Origin: Paralvinella palmiformis
Lineage: Eukaryota > Annelida > Polychaeta > Terebellida > Alvinellidae
DNA length: 64,000 nucleotides
Direction of reading: 5' to 3'
Assembly (NCBI GenBank): GCA_025642065.1
Contig: JAODUP010001073.1
Coordinates: forward strand, 1-64,000
A model generated the notes under the pieces. It saw only the letters and a list, made by a program, of their open reading frames with translations, was not told the DNA's origin and ran no database searches. Below, piece after piece: positions 47,205 through 63,425 of this stretch (position 1 is the first letter of the stretch; each line of letters begins with the position of its first letter). Position numbers and translations under genes: made by a program.

Positions 47205-47520
47205 ACTCATAACTGTAGTCCATGCCTTTGTTACATCTCGTATAGACTATTGTAACTCCCTGTTATATGGCATATCTGATTATAACATTAATCGCCTTCA
47301 GCGAATTCAGAATAGTGCAGCTCGCATTGTAACAAATACTAGAAAATATGATCATATCACCCCAATTCTTCAAAAACTACATCGGCTACGGGGTATATAT
47401 TTCAATATTTAATTGTCTTATGTTTGTTTTACAAACATATTATTTATGGTATTGTTATATTACATATTAACTGTACAGCGCCTTTGAATGGCTCCTGCTA
47501 GTAAGGCCGCTTTATTCAAT
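47205..47520 (+). mobile_element. Second L2-like LINE, internally deleted, nested in BEL integrase
   Basis: VVHAFVTSRIDYCNSLLYGI and LQRIQNSAARIVTNTRKYDH are joined after a deletion to the 3' tail TGTACAGCGCCTTTGAATGG ... CGCTTTATTCAAT. The BEL frame continues afterwards with NSRPLRYVHIKST. Confidence 0.85.
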
Positions 47521-47870
47521 AGTCGTCCATTAAGGTATGTCCACATCAAGTCCACCGGACACTCTCTAACTCTAATTCCAGAGTAGTCCTAGTCAAATAT
47601 TTACCTCGAAGACTACCATAGTGATATCACCTCCAGGCCACGTCGTCAGAGATTGTGACATGTTCTGTACCCGCCCTGCCAATTCTGGTCCGGATGGAAT
47701 TTGGAATTTCTCTCAACAATGCCGGAAATAAAGAAATGGGTCAACTTTCAGAGAAGCATTAAGGCCGACGAGAGTATTTAACTTATCGGTGATAATACAC
47801 CGTGCAATAGCTGGTCTCTGGCACGGGTTGTCGACACGTATCCAGATAATGATGTACTGGTTAGGCAGTA

Positions 47871-49240
47871 ACTTAATTTGTTATGACTAGCTCTGTAGAG
47901 TTTTGCCTGTCTTAGTGTCATGTTCTGCCTATGGATTTAATAGATTCCGGGTTTCCACTTATATAGTTGTATCATTAGTGTATACATTTAGCGAATGTCA
48001 TTTATTGGTAATAAATCATTCATGCAAGATTTACAGGAGGTGTGTTACTGTATTCATATTGGTAAAGCCCGCGAAGTCTAATCTGGTCACCGGGAGATGC
48101 TGCCTATAACGACTATAAGTGAAATTAGGTTAGGCAAAGGAACGAACTGAGTTAATTATTTGGAAACTGTGTTTATTCATGTTTTAGTCAGATATTCTGG
48201 GTAGAGAGGTACGTTAAAACTTTAATTGTTATATAATTGAGATAATCATTTATGTGTCAAATGTCAGTTTCTTATTGTTAATCTTGAACTTAGATTTATT
48301 TTCTGCACAAATTTATTCCAGTACTAACGACATTCTCTCAACATTTAAGTGTGCTTTACTTTCAGATTTATGTGGTCTACAGAACGGAAAGCCAAACACT
48401 GTCAAGATTCGGATAAACATTTTACATTAAAGATGTGTTTAGGCATTTAATTAATTCAAAGACACCTTCCAACACATCTAATATGTATTTGTGACTGTTA
48501 TACCATGATCGGCTATTAAAGAAACATGGGCACAACAACATGGTCAGTTGGTTTGAACCATTCAGCAAATCATATAGTTATAAAGGCAAATGGCCTGGAT
48601 AAGCAAGATAAATCGGTTTGTATGCACCGACATACGCTTTCTATAGTTATGGATCATTAAAAAACTTAAAGTAGATCAAAGGTGAAATGTTAGATATAGT
48701 TATGATTGTTTTAGTTGTCCGCGGTATGATAATACTTATACTTTCATCCTCTTCAGGATTAAACTTCTAAAATGTTAAAAACAAATGAGTTATTTAGAGT
48801 TATGACTTGGTATATACAATTGCAATTATGTCCCAACGAAAATGCACCAAATCAGATCTATGCTGATGTCAGAATTATCTTGCGTTGAATCGATCCTAAT
48901 TGAATATTCTGAATTACGTGCCAGCAGGAAAAATGGCCCTGAAGAATGATAATAATGTTACAGAGTGTTGATGATACGTAATTGTACAGATACAGATATA
49001 GATATAAATTCCTTAGAATGGTAGTTGAAAGGTATTGCAGTTTTAACTGTCTGTTTTGGTGAAGTTCTTTGTTCATTGAATAAATATATCTTAATATTAA
49101 AAGGTTAGTGCTTTATTGCAGGTTTTTACTCACTTCCTAGCGTTCATCATAATTTGTTTGTGTGAAATGTTTAGCCTCTTAACTGTTAAACACATGTCAA
49201 TCTGGCTAATCCAAAAACAAACGTTATCATCACCGTTCAG
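47871..49240. other. Intergenic, nothing firm
   Basis: AT-rich. It might contain upstream exons of the cysteine-rich exon at 49241, but I could not identify a signal-peptide exon with confidence. Confidence 0.4.
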
Positions 49241-49384
49241 AAGCCGGATCCCAAACATTGGTGCCGCCCCTTCTACTATTTCGACCCCAACAAGAAGATG
49301 TCGAACGGTTGTAGCTTCTGCAAATGGAAGTTACCGTCTTTTGTCTATCCATGCATCTTCCGTACTGCGTGTTGGTTATACTAA
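49241..49384 (+). CDS. Cysteine-rich terminal exon of an unknown, possibly secreted, protein
   Basis: After a good acceptor (CATCACCGTTCAG|AAG) 47 codons and a stop follow with markedly coding-like, C-ending codons against an AT-rich background. The peptide is compact: cysteines at exon residues 8, 24, 27, 38 and 44 and many aromatics (RPFYYFDPNKK; CKWKLPSF; TACWLY end). An odd number of cysteines suggests another lies in an upstream exon. The pattern is typical of small secreted disulfide-rich peptides, but I cannot assign a family or function. The other reading frame through the region is less protein-like. Confidence 0.42.
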   Translation, partial: KPDPKHWCRPFYYFDPNKKMSNGCSFCKWKLPSFVYPCIFRTACWLY

Positions 49385-51047
<1,663 letters not shown>

Positions 51048-51235
51048 AGTGGGGGCGTCTTCGTGATCTATTTCGCAGCATTATCGACTAAAGACTTCTA
51101 GTACCTGAGTTCAAAACCAGGACGGGCTATATCTGAAGGGTGATTCATCTTGCACGTAGCCTGGCCTTCTAATGGAGGTCGCTTAATTGATACAATTACC
51201 CTACAACGTGCACAAAAATGGCCGTAAATTATCAA
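51048..51235 (+). mobile_element. SINE1, old and diverged
   Basis: The whole SINE1 outline is present (GGGGGCGTCTTCGTGATCTA head, GAGTTCAAAACC at box B, GGGCTATATCTGAAGGGTG, GTGCACAAAAATGGCCGTAA, ATCAAG tail) with many substitutions, so it is older than the other copies. Confidence 0.8.
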
Positions 51236-51487
51236 GAATTGCACATTAAGTATCAGTGACAAAAGGTATAAATATTCCAACAACCTTATATAAGTATCAA
51301 CATTAAAAAGACCCCAGCCCGGGCAGGGACAAAGTTTAATTGTTTACCCTAATATTTGACATAGGAACCTACTGCTTTGAAAATGCGTCGATGATACGTT
51401 CAGTAAAATCTTTTCCTTCACCGAAACCCATTGAAGGCCATAGGGAGTGTATCTCAACCTGGAATGATCTTTTGTCGATGTGGCTTG

Positions 51488-52604
51488 TTAGCTATTTCCA
51501 GATAAGACGTTGTCGCCGTAGGTCTTTCCGGATATAACTACATTTCTGGCGTTGTTAGTAGCTATTACAGCGGGATTATCTGTTGGATAATCTGCCTTTT
51601 GACTAGATACCATTAATAGGCCATCCCTTCCACCAATAACAACAAATACAGAACGGCAAACTAAGCAAATCAAACGAGCAGTACAGAATTAACCCATTTT
51701 AAGGTTGTTGTTATTGTTGTTGATGTTGTTGTTGATGTGAGATTTCCGCCATTCCGGTAAACCGGAAGCCAAAATGGGTATCTTCGGCAGAACATTCGCA
51801 GCCAAAATAACGCTATTCGAGCTTCCTTTTCAACTCTAAAGATGATTTTTTCGGTATAACACAAATGGAAAAAAAAAGGTCGGTCGTAGACGGTCAGTAA
51901 TTACTAGCCACAAAAACTTAAGATTGATATCAACATGAGACTGGTTTTATTGATTATCGGTATTGTTATGATGGTTTATGACACGATGGCGTCATAAACC
52001 GTAAAAAGCATATCTCATCAATATAGATGTTGGCAAAAAGCTGTTTTTTTGGAATGGCTGAAATGATTATATTATAAAACTATTATACAATAAATTAGGG
52101 CCCGATTATTAGACTATGGTAATCATGCGCTGGTGTCGGTTGTAGCCAAAATCAATTGACCTGATTGATCTGCCATTTGTTTCTAGAGCTTAGGGGCTGT
52201 ACTAATGTAAATAGAACTATTCATTAATCGGATAACAAACAAAACACTGTCCTCTTGCGTTGGTGCTGACGTATATCTGCGACTGACCATGCACGCAGTG
52301 ACAGTGGTTTCGCTTACCGATACTCCACGTGGCAGCAAAATGAGTCCAAGATATCTGCTACTCCGATTCTATTAATCCATCTGATAGCTTTCAAGTTAAA
52401 CAATAGCTACACGTGGTTACTTTCATGAGAAAACGGCCTAGCTGGTATTTTGTCAGAGGATCCTCCAAGCACCGTAGGATTTGGATTAACGATGATTGAC
52501 GTATCAGATGGACTGAGGTATTGTACGTGTGTGAAAGATGTTAGAGTCTGTCGTGGTTGATAAACAAAATGGTAGACAGTCGTTTCGGCCACGGTCATGT
52601 ACCC
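51488..52604 (-). CDS. 3' end of an unrecognised minus-strand gene (two exons)
   Basis: Exon A, 52604-52421, begins after TTTCCAG| in phase 0 and reads GYMTVAETTVYHFVYQPRQT, then LTSFTHVQYLSPSD and IIVNPNPTVLGG, ending after 61 codons plus one base at a weak donor (AAA|GTAACC). Exon B, 51660-51488, begins after TTTGCTTAG| needing exactly two bases, so the phases match and the joint codon is Ile. It reads CRSVFVVIGGRDGLLMVSSQ ... VVISGKTYGDNVL and ends SGNS-stop. Both have non-repetitive, protein-like composition. Upstream exons would lie above 52604 but were not found. No family recognised. Confidence 0.38.
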
Positions 52605-53505
52605 CTGGAAATGTTATAACTGTAAATTGTAAATACGGATAAATTTAAATTATTTAGAATCCATATTTGTGAATGACTTCCATGTTGACAGATTAACTCA
52701 ATGGAATGAGCTATGATATGAACTGGTATGTCCTGGGTTTATATACATTGGCGGTTAATTTGAAGTAGATCATGGTGTTATTTATAGTGTAATCAATTTC
52801 ACTCATCAATTGCCTCTTAAAAATATTTTAAAGCAAATTCCTTAGAGATGTTTTTTTTAAAAATGGGTTTTTAAAATTTACGCTTACAAATATCATTTAT
52901 GCCATATTCATGGTAAGAACTCAATATAATCATAGATCTGGCTGTGCGGATTAACTATTATTTACACCACTACACATTATTAATCCAAAAAATGTACGAG
53001 AGACAAGCATAAATATTATTTTACAGTCCTGTTCGTAAAATATAAATATACTAATTCCGATATAATCATAATCCATGACTGGTTCTAAGTAAAATAGATC
53101 AAAAGTGAAGGTTTAAAAAAAAAAAAAATTACAAAATATAGTCAATAAAGGTTTATGCCACTTTATGACAGTTTACGACTGTATATGACATCTTAAGGTA
53201 TTTACGGCATGTTTACGGCGGGTCTTTGACACTGTCATGTTATAAACAGGTTTACGACTGTCATAAACCCAACTCTGGAGTAAACTAATTAAAATGAATA
53301 CTTTGAAAGACTTAAAGCGTTGTCAATGCGGTTTCTGAGTTCAATGCTTTATGTTTTAACATATTAGTATGAATCTTTTATTTTAAGCGGTATATTTAGT
53401 ATAATACCCGTGCACATCATATGTACATAATATCATATTTCAGGTAAAGTGTAAAATTGATAAACTGTGTGTTTGGAACTGCCGTAAATCATTAACCGGT
53501 AAGAC
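52605..53505. other. Intergenic, nothing recognised
   Basis: AT-rich; a run of TTTACGAC/TTATGACA words at 53155-53275 is a weak local repeat. Confidence 0.4.
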
Positions 53506-53824
53506 CAGGGACGTCTTAACGCATGGACCCAATGGGCACTCGCCCGGAAGCCCAACAAGCATAAGGTCCGCACCGGCATAGGGGTCCATGCTAATGTGTG
53601 TATGTTACCCACACTTAAGTGAACCATACACCCTAGCGTGGTAAATACTAAACAGCAGGACCGTCTTAACGCATGGGCACGCTGGGCAGTTGCCCGGAGG
53701 CCCCACGAACATACGGCCCAAGCTAACCTATGTATGCTGTGACTTGATGTGAGTGGTTGTGTAGGAAGGGCCGTCCAGTGCGCTGTTTTGCCCGGGACCT
53801 GTAGTGCTGTTAAGAAGGCCTTGG
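53506..53824. mobile_element. hAT-like MITE, one complete and one partial copy
   Basis: CAGGGACGTCTTAACGCATG (53506) and CAGGACCGTCTTAACGCATG (53656) are two starts in the same orientation. The second has a matching inverted end (GTTAAGAAGGCCTTG to 53823). The GGGCA-GTTGCCCGG-GGCCCC style resembles hAT (Tip100/Zaphod-type) termini. The open frame across it is fortuitous. Confidence 0.5.
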
Positions 53825-54553
53825 GTAGGATGGCCACCAACTAGTGTGTACCAGGTTACTGGGAGCTCGTAAGACAGTCATCCATTTCTACCTTGCCCTT
53901 TGCTGCTCTTCGTCTTCTAACAAACTCTGTTTTTATAATTTGAGATTGGAAAGCAGGTTTTAGCGGGGTGTATTAGATTTAGGTGCCATATTTATTTGAT
54001 AGTGGGACAGTTCCTACAATAACAGACTTTCGTATTTATACACACACACACACCCTTTATGAATGCCACTTTTATTATCTAATGTATGCGTAAATTGAAT
54101 GTGGGGGAAATATTATATATTAATATGCTATTTGTATATATTTTCACCGGAATTGTTTATGTTCAGCGCACTAGTTTTACCTTGCACATATTTAAGACGA
54201 CTACAAAGTGTGCGTCCCTAATATTATATGTTTACAATGATTTCTAAATTAAGAAGATAATATATAAGCACATTGATAGTTCAACTTATTTGATTGATGG
54301 GATGACATTGTCAGTTTATAAAGTGGAACAAATAACGAAAAATATATATTGAAGACTAAGCCGTATCGTGTCTATGTTTTAATGTGTGTCTGACGGGTGA
54401 AAAGATGGGTAGCATTCTACAGCTTGGTGTCTTGTTTGGATCACTTGATTAGTTTTATTTTGATCAGATAGCATTTTTGTCACCACAAAACGCAAACGGT
54501 ATGAATGTGAATACTTAAATATATGGGAAACGCTGATTCTGGCTTGATATGCA
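53825..54553. other. Intergenic, nothing recognised
   Basis: AT-rich, with a short (CA)n near 54040. No gene. Confidence 0.45.
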
Positions 54554-54775
54554 CTTGATAAAGGTTTCTTATAACCGAAACTAGTCGTGCTATTTTGGGC
54601 TGAGTGAAAATACTTTATTTCTGTTATTGTCGGAGGTATTATAATTATTATCATGATAGATATTATATGTACTGATATATATGCTTTATTTCCTGTTATA
54701 GCTGCGTTATATATGTACTAATATATACAATTTGTTTTCTAGTTAGGTAGTAGTCGTTTGATCATAATTGTGTAA
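54554..54775 (+). repeat. Repeat family with hammerhead-like hairpin, copy 3
   Basis: CTTGATAAAGGTTTC and ATAACCGAAACTAGTCG form the hairpin (stem 54563-54566 with 54573-54576). They are followed by GCTATTTTGGGCTGAGTG and an AT-rich part similar to copy 2. Confidence 0.6.
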
Positions 54776-54804
54776 GAATTATAAACATCACGAAAACCTG
54801 AGCC

Positions 54805-55889
<1,085 letters not shown>

Positions 55890-57210
55890 TTTAAAATTTT
55901 TAATAATCATCTTTATTTCTTATACACACATACAATAAGATGTACATAGCCAGAGACCACTTTTACCATAATGTAAAAACATATATGGCAACATAACACA
56001 AGACATGAAATACATATATAATTAGTAATATTTATAAGTAATGGTCGTGGCAATAAAACTGTTGATCACAAATATGAAAATAGATTATCACAATACATTA
56101 AATATATAGCCCCATATGTTTATGACTGACTTTTGCCTACATTACTGGATGCATATTTTTTCCTCAAGTTTGTTTTTTAAAATAGCCAGGAATTAGCCAA
56201 AGATTAACGGGTTTTTGATTTTTTTAAGAACAATATATATATATATAATATTTGTCAACAATTAGACAATAATTAAAGATTATGTCCTCATTAGTTTCAG
56301 CTGGAAATCCCAGACTGATACTGTCCTCAACCGATGGTTTTAAGTTTGAATATTTTAAGGAATTTGTTAAGGAATCCCACAATGTTACAAATGATTCCCA
56401 CTATCTACTAACTGGAGGACACGTAACAAGATAATGACTGATAACATCTAAATTATTATTGGTACAGTGTACATATTGTCAATGGTTACTATTTACTGCT
56501 TTTCTAACATAAAGTCATACATTACCCGGTCGAATTCTATGTATTATCCTATATTGAAACGGGTTTCCCTGCACATCTTAGATACTTTGATCTATATCGT
56601 ACTCTCGTGAGGTATATTGATAGCATTACTGGTGTATGAATTTCAAATATAAAAGCTGACGAGTGCAGTCGCTCTATCTTATCATTATTATATATATAGA
56701 GAGGTCTGCTGGCATGTTTGTACTCTAGGTAATTTATTTTCTGCCGTTCAAATATATGTCTCCATGAGCCAGGTATAGCTTGCCTAATTCTCAGGTGGTT
56801 TATAAAGGAACGATTGATTTTATACTTATTGTTAAGTTCATCCTGGCTCAGAAAATTACCGAAGGAGTCCAGCATGTATTCTACATATTTAATTCCACTT
56901 CGGAACCAACATTTCCAGAATACTGTGTTGTGGTCAACGGCGATGTTTCTATTGAACCATAGTATTTCATGTATATGATTTCCGATATTATGTTAGGCTT
57001 ATTCTTATGTAAAGTGTTTAGATAATGCATGATATTTCTATAAAATTTGGGTAGCTTCTGTAATATGTGTTTACTTGTTCCGGTGCATCTCAACAAGTAT
57101 TCGAAAGGTAACCCAACTATGTCTTCCATTATCAGTTTCTATGAGGATGTAGGATTATGTATTGCGCTTTTAACCCATGTCATCTTTAGTGATTTGATTT
57201 TTCTTGTCAC
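55890..57210 (-). pseudogene. L1/Tx1-like LINE, ORF2 C-terminal region
   Basis: The minus strand from about 57210 reads MTWVKSAIHNPTSS, then LPKFYRNIMHYLNTLHKNKP, TTTQYSGNVGSEVELNM, MLDSFGNFLSQDELNNKYKI and LRIRQAIPGSW. The order LP.FYR......DL....G.FL...E...KY.I......L..AIP..W is that of the L1/Tx1 ORF2 C-terminus. A decayed cysteine region (IHRIRPGN, TNNNLDVISHYLVTCPP) follows to about 56300, and an eroded tail reaches 55900. Two stops interrupt it. Confidence 0.7.
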
Positions 57211-58062
57211 ACGTCAATCAGCTCACCGCCCCCTTGTTATATTTGTTTAATCGTTATGTTTCTTTCTGTTTTATTTACCCTTCCGTTAAAGAAAACAGAA
57301 GATTTTCTTCGCCATACTCGGCTCACTGGACGTTTGATCCCTGAATGATGCCAGCTGTTTGTTCATTGTCGATGCTGATTAATTCTCCTCCTGTTTCAAT
57401 AATTTGTTATTGTGTATCTTCGAAATCATTGTCATTCACTACTATTTGTTGAAGTAATTTAATTTACTACACTAATGCTTTCTCGTAATTCTGCTTTTCA
57501 TACTTAAGGTTTCTGCAATGTTTTACAAGGAAATAAGTTAATATACATTGCTTAGAAACATTTGGTTATAAAATATATCCCAATTATAAATTTTACGTAA
57601 CGTACTTTTCTACGGAATTATGATGGCTGCAACTTTTTAATGGAAAATGACCTCTCCACAAACCATTATGATTTTAACATAATGTATTCATTTGATGGAG
57701 AAAGAAAAATACATTAAAATACAATTGAATAAAATCCTAAATATTTTACATTGATTCAGAATTATTACATTCAATTACATTAATTTGTTTTTCGAGAAAT
57801 ACTGCTTAAAATCTGGTTATGCTGTCTGATTTGTTTAGATTTTTTTGTTGTTGTACCACAACCATTATCAAATAATAATTGGAATTCTGCATAAAGTCAT
57901 AAAATTTCAATAGTCTGTCATATTATCGCCATAATTGATTTTATAATTGCAACTCTTGATTTTAAATTCATTTCTGACACAAACAAATTAGCAAGCTTAT
58001 ATTACACATATAAGCCTATAGTGGTAGGCCTATGTGGACTCAGACACGCAAGTGGGCACGGA

Positions 58063-58106
<44 letters not shown>

Positions 58107-58439
58107 TATGATACAACACCCATGACACGGTCCAATATTTGCCTTTAATCCATTACCGTGTCCTGCCTTCTGACATTATCCAACAGATGGCGCCACAAGC
58201 TAACACGAAGCTTTCTGACACCGTGTCAACCAATCATCCTGAGCCATGCGCCCCATCCATACACCAGCCACAGTGCTTATCCAGAAAACAATTCGTCGAC
58301 TTCTTGAAAGCCCCCTCAGCGACATCGCTTCTGGTCAGCTCTCATCGGTAGCAATCAGATGTGTTTTCTAATGGTTGTCGGTTGATTGGGCTTGAGGGCG
58401 GTGATGTATACAGAATCAACTTCCCGTCATTGTCGTGCC
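57211..58439. other. Intergenic, with (CA)n and a GC-richer stretch
   Basis: (CA)n at 58070-58103. 58180-58350 is less AT-rich and open from an ATG at 58192, but shows no motif or splice context, so I do not call a gene. Confidence 0.4.
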
Positions 58440-58560
58440 ATCATGGACAAACAATCGAGGGATCATTAATTATCTAATAGCGGCTTTCTCCGGATAATTA
58501 ATCAGGTGGGGGTTGATTGGTTATATATCAAGTCGCGGTGGGGCGTGGGAGGTGTAGTTA
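58440..58560. promoter_or_regulatory. Possible enhancer/promoter element
   Basis: A dense cluster of recognisable sites in 120 bp: CATTAATTATCTAAT and GATAATTAATCAGG (homeodomain-type), TTGATTGGTTA (inverted CCAAT), TTATATATC (TATA-like) and GGTGGGGCGTGGG (KLF/Sp-type), in otherwise plain DNA. Function is inference. Confidence 0.3.
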
Positions 58561-60149
58561 TAGACTTGTAACTAAATTGCATTAATAATTATGACTGTAG
58601 GTTATTAATGCCACTACTACTGTTACTACTGATATTGTTGTTGCTGCTTTTATTAATTGCGTTATTATTATTATTATTATCATTATTATTATATTTGTTA
58701 TTATCAACTGACCTGTATTAAATAGATAAACTCTTATTAAGACAACTTGCCAGCACTAATGTATCATCAATGTATTATAATCTATCATCAAAAGTAAATT
58801 AGTATGATTACAATAAAGTTTTAGCGAAATAGTGATTATCCTAGATTACAATGTCACCCACTTATTTTAATTACTGAAATCCATCAACAAAGAACATGTA
58901 CACTATATGTATAAAGCAAGATTTATCTATATCGTTTGCATATTGTGCTATCAACAGTGTGCCGTGTGTCATATTTAAATCATACTTACCACAGACAACA
59001 CATTTACAAATCATTCACAGCGTGCTATATCTGCCACTAGTCCGTATGCTATATAATGGACTAGTTATTTCATCTATGCACTGTGCATGCTTTTAGTCGG
59101 TCCTGAATATATTTTCCTTAAATAAACATATATTCAATTTAATACATTCATACGTCACAATAATAAATAAATGTTCACGGAACTTCCAACTGAAAATGTG
59201 ACACCATTCACCATTAGAAAATAATGAATATAGCCCGAACCATAGTCATTCTGTAAGAAATTGTCGGTGTTTGAATAGTATCAAAATACAAACAAGTCCA
59301 TGCATAAAATATTTTCTTTCTTAATATTGCCGATTCTAAATTATATGCTTCATTTCTGTAAATAATCATTTAAATGGTTGTTAGTTTAGTAGTAAGACGT
59401 TAGTATTAATTATTTCTTAATGATTTATGTGAACATGGTTAGCAAAGGTGTCGCTTCAAACCTGCTGAGAAAAGGGCTATTTTAACTGTACATGTGACTA
59501 ACGACTAAGCTTATTTACTTGAATACGCCTCGTGTATTTCAGCGATTAAAACAACTGCGTGAAATTGTAATCAAGGATAATCGCTAATACGCTAAATATT
59601 AATTGTAATCAAACTGATTTACGTTTGATAATAGATTATAATACATTGCTGATGCAAGACCGGGAGGGCTATTGACCAGATCATTGACACTTTAACACAA
59701 ACTTGCTACGACTACTATTTATGTAGGAGACCTGGGAATTGGCTGTCTAGAATATTCATCGGGATATGAATACTCTTATACCCATCCAAGTTCCAAAAGC
59801 ACAAATTACGCAAAAGTAAGCACTTGCGTTTACTGAATAAATTATGATAACAGCTCGACCAGATCGTCAGCATAAATTATAGTTATGAATATTCTTTTCA
59901 GCTGAGGCGGCGGAATACGGATGGTGATGATTTATAAAGGTGATATTTGCTGATAGGATGGCTTCCAGAAGAGATAATTACAATATGAAAGCGCTAAATT
60001 ATTGACATGTTTATAGAGAAAATATGACGTCAATTGAAAGTAAATTATCGGGAATAGAAACGGGCTCGAAGCAGATGTGTCAACCTGACCTGTATCATTA
60101 TACATTACTAGATAATGATATATCACCCACATTTACCACCAAATAGGAC

Positions 60150-60152
<3 letters not shown>
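58561..60152. other. Intergenic, nothing recognised
   Basis: AT-rich with an (ATT)n tract near 58670. No gene. Confidence 0.5.

Positions 60153-60235
<83 letters not shown>
60153..60235. repeat. (TA)n microsatellite
   Basis: About 41 TA units. Confidence 0.97.
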
Positions 60236-60243
<8 letters not shown>

Positions 60244-61060
60244 TATTATATTGTTATCCACAAACATATACAATCATACACATAATAGCTCACACTACTT
60301 AACAATCCTATGACACAGCAATTAAACATACAAGCTCTGCACACCATAATGTGGCAATTATTTATTAAGGCGTACCACTAGTAATACCAGCCAAATTATA
60401 TATAATGTAACAAGCGGCATACAAGCCATACACACCACTGTAAGCCATAATTCACTTTACTCTGGTTCGACCATACACGACATTATATGTAACCCACTCA
60501 TATCACAATATATCATATTACGATAACACATTACCCAGAACTATCGATATATACCGGTCGCTACTAAGTTATATATCACCGACGCATGCCACCAGCTACC
60601 CACGACACATACCGTAACATACCACCCATCCATACCACCATGTACCATCTATCAATACAGCCGCATACACCCAACCCAAAAACCCTACGTAAAAGCCATC
60701 TGGGTCATCATATAGAACCCACTCATACTGTCATATACCACACACCAAAACCAGCAAGTTTCACCAACTTCACTCCCATTTACTATACAGCTATACACTA
60801 CTGCCATGTACCACCCACCCATTATACATTGTACCAGCGATGCATGCTATCAGGTTTGATCCACCATAATACCATATATCACCCATTCATACCGCCATAC
60901 TGCCGTGTATTAATCACCCATAATCCCATTTACCACCAACCCATGCTGCCTTGTGCCACCGAACTCATACAGCAGTTATGTACAATGTTAAACAGCCGAT
61001 ACAAAACCCACCTCAACTATGATTATAAGAACGCTGATTATGACAGTTAAGAGAACGATG
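60236..61060. repeat. G-poor degenerate ACC/CAT-rich tract
   Basis: About 800 bases in which the plus strand is strikingly poor in G and rich in CAT, ACC and CCA words (for example CATACCACCCATCCATACC), a diffuse degenerate tandem array. The 154-codon frame at 60586-61050 follows from the base skew (Thr/His/Pro/Tyr-rich) and I do not regard it as a gene. Confidence 0.6.
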
Positions 61061-61232
61061 ACAATGATAATGATCATCGTTAATAGCATCACTACCGTCA
61101 TCATTACAGCCATTATCATCATCAGTATCATCATGACGACCCATGATTAATAATCATAATATTGACACTCCACCTACCTATAATACTAACCAGTATTACA
61201 AGAACCCCGTTTCTCCTCCCCCCTCGCTATGT

Positions 61233-61560
61233 GTGTGTGTGTGTGTGGGGGTGGGTGGGTGTGAACGTATGTTTGTGTGTGTGTGTATGTCTGTGTGTGC
61301 GTGTATGCGTGTATGTGTGTGCGTGTGTGTGTGCCACTATTTGCTGACTAAACAACAACCACGCTAGTAAGTGGTCTACAAACATACTACAGGGTTTTCG
61401 TCTATTAACGGCTTCTGGCCCCAGTCATAAACACTTTGTATAAACCAGGAATACTAGTGCACACACACACACACACACTGCGCGCGCGCGCACACACACA
61501 AACATACAACCACACATATACACAACCACGTGCGGGCGTGCGCACACACGCAGAGAGACA
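61233..61560. repeat. GT-rich and CA/CG-rich microsatellites
   Basis: GT-rich at 61228-61334 and CA with GCGC interruptions at 61459-61550, just upstream of the presumed promoter of the 61594 gene. Confidence 0.85.
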
Positions 61561-61593
61561 TTTAAACCCTGACAACAACTTCCTTGTGTCAAA

Positions 61594-63425
<1,832 letters not shown>

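Larger units (their letters stand above)
43940..47870 (+). pseudogene. BEL/Pao LTR retrotransposon, internal region, degraded
   Basis: A Gag-type zinc knuckle (GYGHRKLNCKNHTCDMCGLR, about 44229-44300) is followed by a DUF1758/Pao protease-like region (HVKICVYALIGEQSDARFV; PHLQRVADQLMEYD; LLIGISCVRAIKPR). An RNase H region comes next (FWTDSNIVLGYINNEKRRS; HVRTKNNPADFASRGL; 45470-45640). The integrase shows LPNHITHPMIFP (46165), CRRLRRTPECQRMA, FTYSAVDFLGPFVIKEG and LDRGSNFLG. It continues as LLKDKCHWINFKMNVPHTSH (47040) and LITEAEAI, and ends KKWVNFQRSIKADES, PCNSWSLARVVDTYPDNDVL (to 47870). The order matches BEL/Pao. No LTRs were found. Many stops, a 131 bp tandem duplication and two LINE insertions show it is dead. 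Confidence 0.88.

Noticed and set aside
53433..53840. 135-codon minus-strand open frame
   Set aside because: It crosses two copies of a hAT-like MITE; openness follows from their GC-rich repeats.
58139..58351. Ser/Pro-rich open frame near 58.2 kb
   Set aside because: GC content is higher than its surroundings, but no splice donor, motif or downstream exon was found; better explained as regulatory or unique noncoding DNA.
60586..61050. 154-codon Thr/His/Pro/Tyr-rich open frame
   Set aside because: Explained by the G-poor, degenerate ACC/CAT tract; no start context, motif or splice signal.
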